Below, in pieces: positions 14,773-27,071 of a stretch of 64,000 nt of DNA (its first letter is position 1; every line of letters begins with the position of its first letter). This DNA comes from Sapria himalayana (Eukaryota; Streptophyta; Magnoliopsida; Malpighiales; Rafflesiaceae), in contig JAREIK010002975.1 of assembly GCA_029783825.1 (NCBI GenBank), forward strand, positions 175,417-239,416, written 5' to 3'. The translations under genes and the position numbers were made by a program. The notes under the pieces were generated by a model that was not told the DNA's origin, did no database searches, and saw nothing but the letters and a program-made list of their open reading frames with translations.

Positions 14773-15230
14773 ATAAGTCTCGAACCCAATACCTTGGACA
14801 AAGATGCTTATATTGAATAAAGACATGACCTCCAACAAATACATATAATATAAAATATTCACAAATGATTAGTCATCTTAGTAATATTCTCATAGAAATA
14901 TTTTAAATTCAAAATTCTTATAAGATTCGGTGCATTAATATTTATCCAACTACATACACAATTTAATTCATTATATGGATCAAATGTATTATCTATAATA
15001 TTTAATTTACTAAAATTTATGTTAAGTTTTACTAGGAAAGAACTACAAAACTCAAAAATACGTAAGAAAAGAACGAATAGAGTAATTAAATTAAATAATA
15101 AAATATATATTAATCTAATGATGCATAGCATTTATTAGATAAATATTTATTAATTATTATATGTCTTTATAAGTTTAAGCAATTGAGCTTATGGATTATA
15201 AAAATATAATGTATAATACACAAAATTCTC
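14773..15230. repeat. Dispersed repeat shared with the flanks of the 51.5-61.5 kb element
   Basis: The segment from GATAAGTCTCGAACCC through CATCTTAGTAATATTCTC, AAAATTCTTATAA and AATTCTCACT resembles, in the same order, 51408-51503 and 61453-61700. The complement of the first part contains GGGTTCGAGAC, which resembles an RNA polymerase III B box, so a SINE origin is possible but not demonstrated. Confidence 0.6.
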
Positions 15231-15302
15231 ACTTAACACATAATTTATGAGATGTTAATAATATAATTATCTTACCCATAAAAATCAAAGATATTTCATC
15301 TA

Positions 15303-15365
15303 TAGGTGTCAAATGGGCGAGGTGACCTAATCCTGACCCAAAGCCCAGCACGATATGCTGTAGTG
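15303..15365. other. GC-richer junction segment, possible hAT end remnant
   Basis: TAGGTGTCAAATGGGCGAGG and the following GACCCAAAGCCCAGCACG are much less AT-rich than anything nearby. TAG(G)GGTGTCAAA-type starts occur at plant hAT-like termini, which is a weak resemblance only. The segment stops dead at the CTAT array, ending in TGTAGTG. Confidence 0.3.
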
Positions 15366-17944
15366 CTGTCTATCTATCTAGCTATCTGTCTATCTATCTA
15401 TTTTTCTATTAATATATCTATCATTATGTCAATCTATCTATCTCTCTATCAATCTTTCAATTAATATATTTATCAAACTATCTATGTATCAGCTTTTCTA
15501 CTGTCTATCTATTTGTTTGTATGTTTGACTATTTTTCTATTTCTCTATTTGTCTGTCTATCTACCTACCTACATGAATGTCTGCCTACCTGACTAACTGA
15601 CTAATTAACTATCTGCATGTCTATCAATTTGTTTGTCTGTCAATAAGTCAATCTATCTATCTACCTATCAATTTTTCTATTTTTTTGTCTGTCTATCTAT
15701 CTGTATATCTATTATATATCTACTTAACTATCTATCTATTTATCTATCTATCTATCTAACTGTTTGTCTTTCTATCTAAATGTCTATCTATATACTATAT
15801 ATCTATCTGTCTATCTATCTATCTAACTATCTATCTACCAATCAATCAATCAATCATTCTTTCTATTTGTCAATCTATCTGTATATCTATCTATCTACCT
15901 ATTTTTGTATCTTTCTAACAATCTAACTAACTAACTAACTAACTAACTATCTGTCTGTCTATCTATTTGTATATCTATCTACTATCTATCTATCTATTTG
16001 TCTATTTATTTGTCTATCTATCTATAAATCTATTTGTCAATCAATCAATCAATCTATATTTCTAATAATATATTTATCTATTTGTCTATCTATTTGTCTA
16101 TGTATCTCTCTATCTAACTACCTATCTAATAGTATATCTATTTATCTATCGATCTGTCTATTAATCTTTTTATTAATTTGCCTATCTATCTATCTATAAA
16201 TCATTTTATCTATGAATTTATCGATCTATCTTTTAATCTAAATATCTATATATCTATTTATCTATCTTTCTATCTATTTATATATATGACTATCTATCTG
16301 TCAATCTATTTGTGTATTTATCTATCTATATATCGAGAAGTCTATCAATATGTCCATCAATTTGTCTATCTATTAGTCTTTTAATCTGCGTATTACTCTT
16401 TATATCAAACTATCAATATATTTATCTATCTATTTGTCTGTCTTCCTTTATGTGTCTTAATTTATCTATTTGTTTGTCTATCCATTTGTTTATCTACCTG
16501 CGTGCCTGAATCCAGGCCTACCTATATGTATATCTCTTTATCTGTAAGTCTGTATATCTATCTATCTATCTTTCTGTCTAACTATCAGTTTGTATATGTG
16601 TTTTTATATTTGTATGTATGTCTATCTGAATGCTAATCAATCTATATATTAATCTATCAATCAATTTGCCTAACAATATATCTATTAATCTGGCAATCAT
16701 TCTATCTATCAATATGTGTATTTATCTATCGATATATTTATCTATCTATCTATTTAACTGTCTATCTATCGATTTATTTATCTGACTATATATCAATCTA
16801 TATATATGTGTATCTATTTATGTATCTATCTGGAAATCAATATGTCTATTAATCTATCTATCAAACTATCTATACATCCATTTATTTCATTCTCTATCTA
16901 TCTATTTGTTTAATTTTTTGTATGTATATCTATCTATATGTATGTATGTGTGTATCCTTATCTAACTAAATGTCACCCTGCCTATCTATATATCTATCTA
17001 TCTATTTGTTTATCTATTTATTTGTCTCTATTTCTATTTAATTATTTATTTATCTTTCTATCTATTGATCTATCTATCTATCTATTTGTCAATCTATCTA
17101 TGTGTCTATCTATATGTCTATCTATATGTTTATCTATCTATCTCTCTATCTATCTATTTTTCTAAATATCTTTATATCTATCTGTCTGTCAATCTCTCTG
17201 TCTAACTATTTTTCTTTCTATCTCTTTATCAATCTATTTAACTATCTACCTATCTATTTGTCTATCTATATGTCTATCTATTTGTCTATCAATTTATCTA
17301 TCTAACTATTTATCAATATGTGTATCTATTTTTTTATCTGACTATTTATCTATCTGCCTATCTATTTTCTATCAATATGTCTATCAATCTTCTATCTATT
17401 GGTATCAATCAATCTATTAACCTATCTATCAAACTATATATCTATCTGTCTATCTATTTGTTTATCTATCTATATGTCTATTTGTTTGTGTGTCTATCTA
17501 TCCGTCTTTCTTTCTCTTTGTCTATCTAGCTACCTGACTATCCATCTATCTATTTATTTTTCTATTTATCTATTTTTTCTATTTGTCTATTTATTTTTGT
17601 TTGTGTCTCTACCTATCTATCTATCTACTTGCATATCTATATGACTATCAATTAATCAATCAATCAATCTATCTATCTATCTATTTATCTTTTTCTCTAT
17701 AATAATATTTCTCTACGAATCCATCTATCTATCTATATATACATATCTATCTTTTGATCTATGTGTTTATTTGTCTATCAGTTTATTTGTCTATTTTTCT
17801 ATCTACATCTCTGTAGACTGACTACCTACCTGACTCTCTATCTCTCTATTAGTCTGTCTCTCAATCTCTTTGTGTATCTAAATTTTTATTTATCTATCTA
17901 TTTTTTTGTTTGTATTTTTTCTATTTGTCTATCAATCTATCTAT

Positions 17945-18040
17945 CAATATTGAAATAAATATATCTATCAATTTGTTTATCAATCTATATATCAATATTG
18001 AAATAAATCTATCTATCAATTTGTCTATCAATCTATCAAT
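17945..18040 (+). repeat. 48-bp tandem duplication in array 2
   Basis: CAATATTGAAATAAAT followed by CAAT/CTAT units occurs at 17945 and 17993, almost unchanged. Confidence 0.8.
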
Positions 18041-19850
18041 CATTCTATCTATCAATCAATTTATCAATCTATCTATCAATCTATCTATTTATTTTTCTTT
18101 CTTTCTATATAACTAACTATCTATCTGTCTATATAACTATCTATCTATCTATGTTTCATTCTATCTATCTATATATCTATTTGTCTATCTTTCAATTTAT
18201 TTATCTATCTGACTATCTATCTATCAATCTATTTGTCTATCTATCTATCAATTTTATATCAATCAGTCTATTTATCATTGTATTAATCTGTATATCAAAC
18301 TATCTTTTTATCTATCTTTATATCTATTTGTCTTCCTATTAATGTGTCTATTGTCTATCAGTTAGTATGTCTATTTGTCTATATTCTTACCTACTTGAAT
18401 ATCCGCTTGCTTGAGTATCTATATCTCTATTTGTCTCCCTATCTATCAATGTGTCTATCTGTCTTTCTGTGTATCTATCTATTTGTCTGTCTGTTTGTAT
18501 ATCTTTATGTTTGTCTATCTGTCTAGTTATCGATCTGTCTATCAATCTTTCTATCAATCTGTTTATCAATCTATCAATAATTTTATATATTAATATGTCT
18601 ATTTATCTACTTATCTATCTATCTAACTCTCTATATACCTATTTATGTATCTCTATATCTTTTTGTTTATCTATATGACTATCTATGTATCTATCTTACT
18701 ATCTATCAATCTATCTATTTATCTAACTAACTAACTAACTATCTATATATCTATTTATGTGTATTTATTTATTCATCATTTTGTCTATCAATTTTTCTTT
18801 CAATCTATCTATCCATCAGTCTATCAATGTGTCTTATAATCTATCTATCAAACTATCTATATATTTGTGTATTTATTTGTCTATCAATTTGTTTTCCTAT
18901 ATTTTTATCTGTATATCTATATATTAGTGTGTCAATTTTGTATAACTGCCTGACTGACTGTCAGCATACATGACTATCTATGTATATGTCTATTTTTCTA
19001 TCTATTTATCTATCTATCTAACTATTTCTTTGTTTTTCTATATATCTATATATTTGTCTACCCTTATAATAATTTTAATATCTATCTATATATTTATATG
19101 TCTATCTATGTATCTATCAAGCTATCTATCTTTTTGTCTATCTTTTTGTCTATCTTTTGTCTATCTTTTTGTTTATCAATTAGTCTATGAATCTGTCATT
19201 GAACCTATTTATCAATCTATCACTCAATCTATCTATCAATATGTCTATCAATCAATCAATCTATTTTAAAATTAATTTATTTATAAATCTATCTATCAAT
19301 CTATATATCAATCTATCTATCAATTAATCTATCTATCTTTATTTCTATTTGTCTATCTATCTATTGATTAATCTATCTTACTAACTATTTATCTATCTGT
19401 CTATCTATATATCTATCTATCATTCAACTTGTCGGTCTATTTTTTTAACAATTTGTTTGCATGCCTGCCTACTTTACTATCTATCTACTTTAATATTTGA
19501 CCATCTATTTGTCTATTTGTCTTGTCTCTATTTGTCTATTTTTCTATATATCTATCTATTTGTCTGTCTATTTGTATATCTATCTATCTGTTTATCTGTC
19601 TCTCTATCAATCTATCAATCATTTTGTCTATAAATCCATATATTAATCTATTTTCAGTTGATCATTCTATCTATCTATTTATCAATCTATTTATCTATCT
19701 AACTAACTATCTATCTAGCTATATGGCTATCTATCTAATTATCTATCCGACTTTCTTTCTATCTATATATCTATCTATCTAACTTTGTTTCTATAAATCT
19801 ATCTATGTATTTATTTATCTTTATATCTATCTATCTATCTGTCTGTCTGT

Positions 19851-19898
19851 TTATCTATCTATATATATTTTTGTTTATCTATCTATATATATTTTTGT
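19851..19898 (+). repeat. 24-bp tandem duplication in array 2
   Basis: The unit TTATCTATCTATATATATTT plus TTG(T) is present twice without change (19851 and 19875). Confidence 0.85.
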
Positions 19899-20748
19899 TT
19901 ATCTTAATATCTATCTATCTATATATCTATCTATGTGTCTGTCTATCTGTCTATCTTTTTACCTATTTATTTATTTATTTATTTGTCTATCTATCTGTCT
20001 ATCTGTCTATCTATCTAACTAACTATATGTCTGTCTATCTATCTATCTTTTTACCTATCTATTTATTTATCTAACTATCTATTTGTTTATCTATGTGTCT
20101 ATCTATTTGTCTATCTATCTATTTATCAACTCTTCTATCTAATATGTCTATCTATCTTTCTGTCTATCTGTATGTCTATTTGTTTGTCTATTAATCTATC
20201 TTTCTATTTGTTTGTTTATTTTTTTGTTTGTCTATCTTTTTATGTATCTATCTATCTATCGACATGTAAATATATATGACTATCTATATATCTATGGATC
20301 TATCTATCTATCAATATATATATAAATAAATAAATAAATAAATATATATATATATATATATCTTTCTTTCTTTCTTTCTATCTTAATATATCTATATTTA
20401 TTTATCTATATATATATATATATATCTGTCTCTCTCTCTATCTATCTATGTATATATCTACCTATCTATTTGTCTATTTATTTTTCTATCTATCTATCAA
20501 TCATTACATTTATCAATTAGTATATATATATATATATATACATCTAAATGTTTGTTTGTCTGTGTGTCTATATATTTGTCTATCTATTTGTCTACCTGTC
20601 TTCATGACTATTTGCCTGCATGTCTGTCTATCTATCTATCTGTGTGTCAGTCAAAATGTCTATCGATCTATTTGTTTGTCTATTTATATTTATGCATGTG
20701 CTTATATCTGTCTATATATCTATCTATCAATATATATGTTTATCTATC

Positions 20749-20752
<4 letters not shown>

Positions 20753-20799
<47 letters not shown>
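20753..20799. repeat. (TA)n tract in array 2
   Basis: About 46 bp of uninterrupted TA. Confidence 0.95.
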
Positions 20800-20801
<2 letters not shown>

Positions 20802-21571
20802 ATCTATCTATCTAACTATCTATCGATCTTTCTATCAATCTGTTTATCAATATTTCTATCAATCTATCAATCTATCAATCTATCAATTGGTCTATCTATT
20901 AGTCTATCAATTTGTATATCAATCTGTCTATCAATCAATCTTTCAATTGATCTTTCAATCTATCTTTCTAATTGTTTATCTATCTATCTAACTATCTACA
21001 TATGTATCTATATATCTATCTATGTATCTATTTGTCTATCTTTCTCTCATTTCTCTATCTATCTATATCATTATATATCTTTATATCTATCTATATATCT
21101 TTATATCTATCTATATATCTTTTTATATGTCTATCTATTGTATATTTATCAGTCTAATAATCTATCTATCTGTCTGTCTATCTATCAATCTACCAATCTA
21201 TCAATCTGTCTATTAATTTATATATATATATTAGTTTTTTAATCTATCTATTAATCTATTTATCAAACTATCTATCTATTTGTCTTTCTATCCATCTATA
21301 TTTCTATTTATGTGCTAATTTGTCTATCAGTTTGTCTATCTATTTGTTTGTTTGCCTGCCTGCCTAATTGTCTACCTCATGAGTGTCTATCTCTCTTTCT
21401 ATTTATCAATCAATTAATCTATCTATCTATCTATTTATCTATCTATCAATCTTTCTATATATTGATCTATTATTCTATCTATTTGTATATCTATATGTTT
21501 GTCTATCCTTCAATCTTTCTATGAAATACCTATCAATATATATATCAATCTATCTATCATTCTATCTATCA

Positions 21572-21604
<33 letters not shown>

Positions 21605-21811
21605 ACTGTAAATCTATCTATCTTATATCTGTCTATCTATCTATCTATCTTTTTAACTATCTGACTATATATATATATATCTCTATATATCTATCTACCT
21701 ATGTATCTATTTATCTATCTATTTATCTATCTAATTATCTTTCTATCTTTCAATTTGTGTTCAATCTATTTAACTATTGATATATCAATCTATGTATGAA
21801 TTTTATCTATA

Positions 21812-21846
<35 letters not shown>

Positions 21847-22096
21847 ATCTATGTATTTGTCTATCTATATGTCTAACTATTTAGTTGTCTATCTCTTTAT
21901 CTATGTATCAATCTATTTTTCTACCTACCTGATTGACCTTATGCCTCCCTGATTGTTTGTTTATATATTGTTTATTTTGTTTGTTTTCCTATTTATTTAT
22001 TTGTCTATTTATTTATATGTATGTGTGTCTATCTATCGAAGTAGACTATATTTGTCTATCTATACCTCTATCAATCAATATATCTATCTATCTTTT

Positions 22097-22099
<3 letters not shown>

Positions 22100-22156
<57 letters not shown>

Positions 22157-22157
22157 C
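22100..22157. repeat. (TA)n tract in array 2
   Basis: About 58 bp of TA with a single TT interruption near 22147. Confidence 0.95.
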
Positions 22158-22510
22158 TATTTGTATATCTATTTGTCTATCTATTTGTCTATCTATTTTT
22201 CTATCTATCAATTTATTATCTATCTATCTATCTGTATATCTATCTGTCTGTTATCTAACTATCTGTCTGTCTATATTTCTATCTATCTATTTATTTTTTT
22301 ATCTATCTATCTATAAATCTATCTATCTATATAACTGTCTATGTATATGTGTATCTTTTTGTCTATCTATTTGATTATCTATCTGTCGATCTATCTATCT
22401 ATGTGTTTATCCATCTATCATGTTATCTATCTATCCATTTTTCTATCTATCTATGTATGTATGTATCTATCTGTCTATATATCTTTCTATCAATCTGTCT
22501 ATCTATTTAT

Positions 22511-22544
<34 letters not shown>

Positions 22545-22560
22545 TTCTATCTATCTATCT

Positions 22561-22905
22561 GTTTATCTATCTATATATCTATTAGTCTATTTATCAGACT
22601 ATCTATTAGTCTATCTATTTTTCTATCATTCCATCTATCAATCTATATATATATATATATATATATCTATCTATCTATCTGCCTATATGTTTGTTTTTCT
22701 TTGGGTCTATATATATGTCTATCAATTTGTCTACTTGTCTTCATGATTATTTGCCTGCCTATTTGTCTATATGTCTATCTGTGTGTCATTCAAAATGTCT
22801 ATCTATCTATTTGTTTGTCTATTTCTATATATTCATGTGCTTCTATCTGTCTATCTATCTATTTATCAATATATATGTCTATCTATCTATATTTCTCAAT
22901 CTATC

Positions 22906-22936
<31 letters not shown>

Positions 22937-24588
22937 CTATCTATCTTTCTTTCTTTCTATCTAACTAACTATCTATCTTTCTATCAATCTCTTTATCTAT
23001 CTATCTATATATTTGTCTGTGTATCTATCTATCTATCTATTTGTCTAACTATCTATATATCTATTTATGTATCTGTCTATCTATCTATCTATCTATTTGT
23101 CTAATAATTTTTCGATCATTCTATCTATCTTTATTTCTATATATCTATCTATCTATATATCTATCTATCATTCTATCAAATTAATTTATTTATTTATATA
23201 TCAATCTATTTAGAAATCTTTTTAACAATCTATCTATCAATCTATCAATTGGTTTATCTATGTATCTATTAGTCTATCAATTTGTCTATCTATCTATCTA
23301 TCTATCAATTTGCTATCAATCTGACAACAATCTATCTATCAATATATCTTTCAATCTATCTTTCGATCTGTGTATCTATTTGTCTATCTTTCTCTCATCT
23401 CTCTATCTATCTATATGTCTATATATCTATCTATATATCTATATATCTATCTATCTATCTCTCTATATCTCTATCTATTGTATTTTTATCAGTCTTATAA
23501 TCTATTTATCTAACTTTCTATCTGTCTATCTATCAATTTATCTATCAAATAATCTATCTATATATCTGTGTATTAATTTATATATCTATCAGTCTATTAA
23601 TATGTATGGTGATCTATCTATCAAACTATCTATTTATTTATCTTTCTATCCATCTATATTTCTATTTATGTGTCAACTTGTCTATCTATTTGTCTATCTA
23701 TTTGTTTGTCTGCCTGCCTGCCTAATTGTCTACCTACTTGAGTGTCTTTTCTATCAGTTAATCAATAAATCTATCTATTTATCAATATGTCTATCAATCT
23801 TTCTATCTATCAATATATTTGTCTATCTGTTTGTATATATATATGTTTGTTTATCCTTCAATCTTTTTATGAAAATACCTATCAAACTATATATAAATCA
23901 ATCTATCATTATGTCTATCAATCTATCTATTTATCTATCTATCTATCAATTTATCCAACTGTCTATCTATCTATGTATATATCTATTTATCTATCTATCT
24001 CTTTATCTATCTAACTATATATCTATCTATCTATCTATCTATGTCTTTATTTATCTATCTATTTGTATATCTATTTCTTTATCAATTTATCTATATATTT
24101 GTCTTCCTGCCTATCTTTCTATCTTTTAATTTGTGAATCAACCTATATAACTATCGATATATCAATCTATGTATGAATTTATCTATATAACTATCTATAT
24201 AAGTATCTATATATCTATCTATGTATTTGTCTATCTATTTGTCTATTTATTTATTTGTCTATCTCTCTATCCATGTGTCAATCTGTTTGTCTGCCTACGT
24301 GATTGATTGTATGCCTTCCTGATTGTTTGTTTATCTATTGTTTTTTTGTTTTCCTATCTATTTATTTGTCTATTTGTTTATATGTATGTGTGTCTATCTA
24401 TCGATGTATCTATCTATCTATATATATGTCTATCTATACGTCTCTCTATTAATATATCTATCTATATATATATATATATCTATCTATCTATTTGTATATC
24501 TATTTGTCTAACTATCTTCTATCTAAATTTCTATCTATCAATCTATTTATCTATCTATCTATCTGTAAATCTATTTGTCTGTTATTTA

Positions 24589-24623
<35 letters not shown>

Positions 24624-25100
24624 ATCTATCTATCTATCTTTTTATCTATCTATTTGTCTAACTATCTTCTATCTATCTTTCTATCTATCAATCTTTTTAT
24701 CTATCTATCTATCTATCCGTATATCTATCTATCTGTTATCTATCTATTTTTCTGTCTATCTATCTATCTATCTATCTATTTATTTATTTATTTATCTATC
24801 TATCTATAAATCTATCTATCTTTATATCTATCTATGTATCTTTCTATCTTTTTGTCTATCTTTTTTTTATCTATCTGTCTATCTATTTATTGATCTATCT
24901 ATCTATGTGTTTATCTATCTATCAATTTATCTATCTACCTTTTGTCTATCTATCTATGTATCTATCTATCTATCTATCTATCCATATATCTATATATATT
25001 TCTATCTATTTATCTGTCTGTCTATCTATCTGTCTATCTATCTATCCATCTATTTGTCTATTTATCTATCCATATATATCTATATCTATACTATCTATAT
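22561..25100 (+). repeat. Higher-order array unit, copy 2
   Basis: Second copy of the 2.1-2.4-kb unit described at 20440-22560, in direct orientation. Boundaries are approximate because the flanking sequence is the same tetranucleotide register. A (TA)n tract recurs at comparable places in both copies. Confidence 0.75.
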
Positions 25101-25110
25101 ATCTTTATAT

Positions 25111-25148
<38 letters not shown>

Positions 25149-25296
25149 CTCTCTCTCTATATATATCTATTAGTCTATCTATCTGTCTATCTATTTATCT
25201 ATCTATGTATTTGTTTATCTCTCTATCTGTCTATCTATTTGTCTTTCTATCTATCTTTATTTCTTTCTATTTATCTATCTATCTATATTTCTATTT

Positions 25297-25960
25297 CACT
25301 ATAAAAAAATATTTGTTTAGCTATGAAATTTAGCTAGGGAAATAATCCCAAGTTAATTATATAGGCATTAGCGAGGGAATATTAAGAGATATTTTATTTC
25401 ACATTGAATTATTAATTATCAATGGATTTGTGATGGATTAGATTTCGACATATTTGATTGAAAATTGTTCCTAGCTAATATTATCATAAATTTTCACACA
25501 AAGAATGGTGGGCATTTTAGCAATAACTTTAAATTTGGATTTTCCCTTGCTAATTAATTAAACATAAATCCCTCGCTAAAAAATATTCTGAAATTTTTCT
25601 AAATGATTTTATATTTATTTACTAGCGATTATTCCTTAAATGATAATTTTCACAAAATATATGTATTTAGATATAAATTTTGTTTCTTGCTATTTTGGCT
25701 TGGGATAAATTTCATCACAAATCTTTATTGAATTAATTTTTTTTTATATTAAGTTTTTTAATATTTTATGTAATTTCATATATTAAAGGTATGCCATGAT
25801 CTATGGATGAGCAATCCTTGAGGGTCACATTCTTCTCATATAATTATAAAAATAGGATATTATAAATAAATAATTTGTATTAATATAGGCTAAAAAACTA
25901 TTTTTATGATTACGAAATTTTAAAAAAATTATACAAAATATTTTTTCAAAAAATTTAATT
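25297..25960. mobile_element. CACTA-type terminus C
   Basis: The array stops and CACTATAAAAAAATATTTG begins, followed by TTAGCTA, TAGCTAGGGAAAT and AGCGAGGGAAT motifs like those of the other elements. The stretch 25740-25950, including GATGAGCAATCCTTGAGGG and GGATATTATAAATAAATAAT, recurs at 30790-31010. The element is therefore related to, but diverged from, the A and D termini. No right-hand terminus could be found, and no transposase motif lies in this block. Confidence 0.65.
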
Positions 25961-26848
25961 ATGATATTTAAATATTTGTATTTAAAAAACATTAAATAAT
26001 TAATTATATAATTATAATCATTTTTTAAGATATTTAATTAATAAATAAACATACATAAAAATTACTACAAATATATCACTAAAATATTTAATTGTATGAT
26101 TAAATAAATAAAATTATAAAAATATTTGAATTAATGAATAAACAAGTAAATATTTATATATTTTTTTTTAAAATATTTTTATGATTATAGAAATTTTTTA
26201 AAAATATTTACTAGAAGATTTTTAATTTTTGAATTATAAAAAAAATTCAAATATTTCATAAAATTTAAAAACAATAAATTGATACTAAAAGATAAATACA
26301 TATATGTTTTAATAACATCAAAAAAATTTTGAAGATTTAAAAAATAAATATATCAATGTGGTTATTAAAAGAACACTTCAATTATTTTTTTAGGATTTTA
26401 AAAGAGTTATTTAAAATAGTACTAATGAAATTTTTTGTCATTGTCCTAAAAACACTTAATTTTGATCCCTATAAATACTTTTGAAAAGTACTACCAAACT
26501 GACCTTAAGTTGAATTGAATTTAAATTGTTTTTTTTTTGTCCCTACAAAAATTTCTAAGAATTAAGCAATTGAATAAGATCTTTTCTATTAACTTTAATA
26601 TTTCATTTTTATTAAAATAATAAATATAACTTATTTTATTAAACTTCTCACTTTTAATTAATTTTTTGAATTTTATAAATTATACTTTTAGATCAAATAA
26701 TATCAAATTTAATGCCTATATAATTATTTCTTATTATATTCATAAAAAATAAATTGAATTCAAAAAAATTTATAATATATATATTTTTATTATATTCATA
26801 AAAATTATTTCTTATTATTTCTTATTATTCTTATTATATTCATAAAAA
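25961..26848. other. Extremely AT-rich spacer
   Basis: Homopolymer-rich A/T sequence with no frame, motif or repeat that I can support. Confidence 0.6.
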
Positions 26849-26944
26849 TATAATTAAAAAAAAAGAAATAGATTTTTATTTAACCATAAATGAAATTATT
26901 TCATAAAAAAATAATATATTATAATAAAGTATTTCATACATACA

Positions 26945-26985
<41 letters not shown>

Positions 26986-27071
26986 AAATACTTTATTATA
27001 ATATATTATTTTTTTATGAAATAATTTCATTTATGGTTAAATAAAAATCTATTTCTTTTTTTTTAATTATA
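26849..27071. repeat. Perfect long inverted repeat (98-bp arms, 27-bp TA loop)
   Basis: 26849-26946 and 26974-27071 are exact reverse complements as far as I can check base by base: TAATTAAAAAAAAAGAAATA on the left pairs with the T-rich end on the right, and CCATAAATGAAATTATTTCA pairs with TGAAATAATTTCATTTATGG. The loop is almost pure TA. Transcription would give a long, perfectly paired hairpin. It could be a foldback MITE, a template-switch palindrome or a small-RNA precursor. No target-site duplication was identified. Confidence 0.92.

Larger units (their letters stand above)
9709..15365. mobile_element. Element A: CACTA (En/Spm-like) element or remnant
   Basis: It begins at the array boundary with CACTACAAGAAAA, the terminal inverted repeat known from En/Spm-type CACTA elements. 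AGCTAG-rich subterminal sequence follows. The block ends at the next array boundary with TGTAGTG, the complement of CACTACA, so the pair could be the two termini of a 5.66-kb element. The right end lacks AGCTAG subterminal repeats, and the flanking triplets (TAG left, CTG right) do not match. The right end is therefore either degenerate, rearranged or coincidental. The interior holds a copia LTR, a dispersed repeat and no intact transposase. The left end is secure; the assignment of the whole interval is an inference. Confidence 0.55.
20440..22560 (+). repeat. Higher-order array unit, copy 1
   Basis: Unusual words occur in the same order here and in 22561-25100: TCAAAATGTC (20651 / 22790), CCTAATTGTC (21363 / 23721), the CCTTCAATCTTT...ATGAAA...ACCTATCAA region (about 21507 / 23857) and GATTGTTTGTTTAT (21951 / 24321). 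The offset grows from 2139 to 2370 bp, so the copies have since gained or lost tetranucleotides. Confidence 0.8.
15366..25296 (-). repeat. Degenerate CTAT (GATA on minus) tetranucleotide array 2
   Basis: Continuous 4-nt register of CTAT, CTGT, TTGT, CAAT and TTAT variants on the plus strand, so the GATA strand is the minus strand, opposite to array 1. Several (TA)n tracts are embedded (20753-20799, 21826-21844, 22100-22157, 22517-22542, 24594-24621, 25108-25144). G/C-richer interruptions such as CTGCCTGCCTAATTG recur about every 0.6-1 kb. All three plus frames read as Leu-Ser-Ile-Tyr repeats of up to 289 codons, which is a product of the 4-nt period; no gene is annotated. It ends precisely at a CACTA-type terminus. 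Confidence 0.97.

Noticed and set aside
18387..18569. Minus-strand 60-codon frame rich in Asp, Arg, Ile and Gln in array 2
   Set aside because: It is the antisense reading of the same array, where variant units happen to remove the regular TAG stops.
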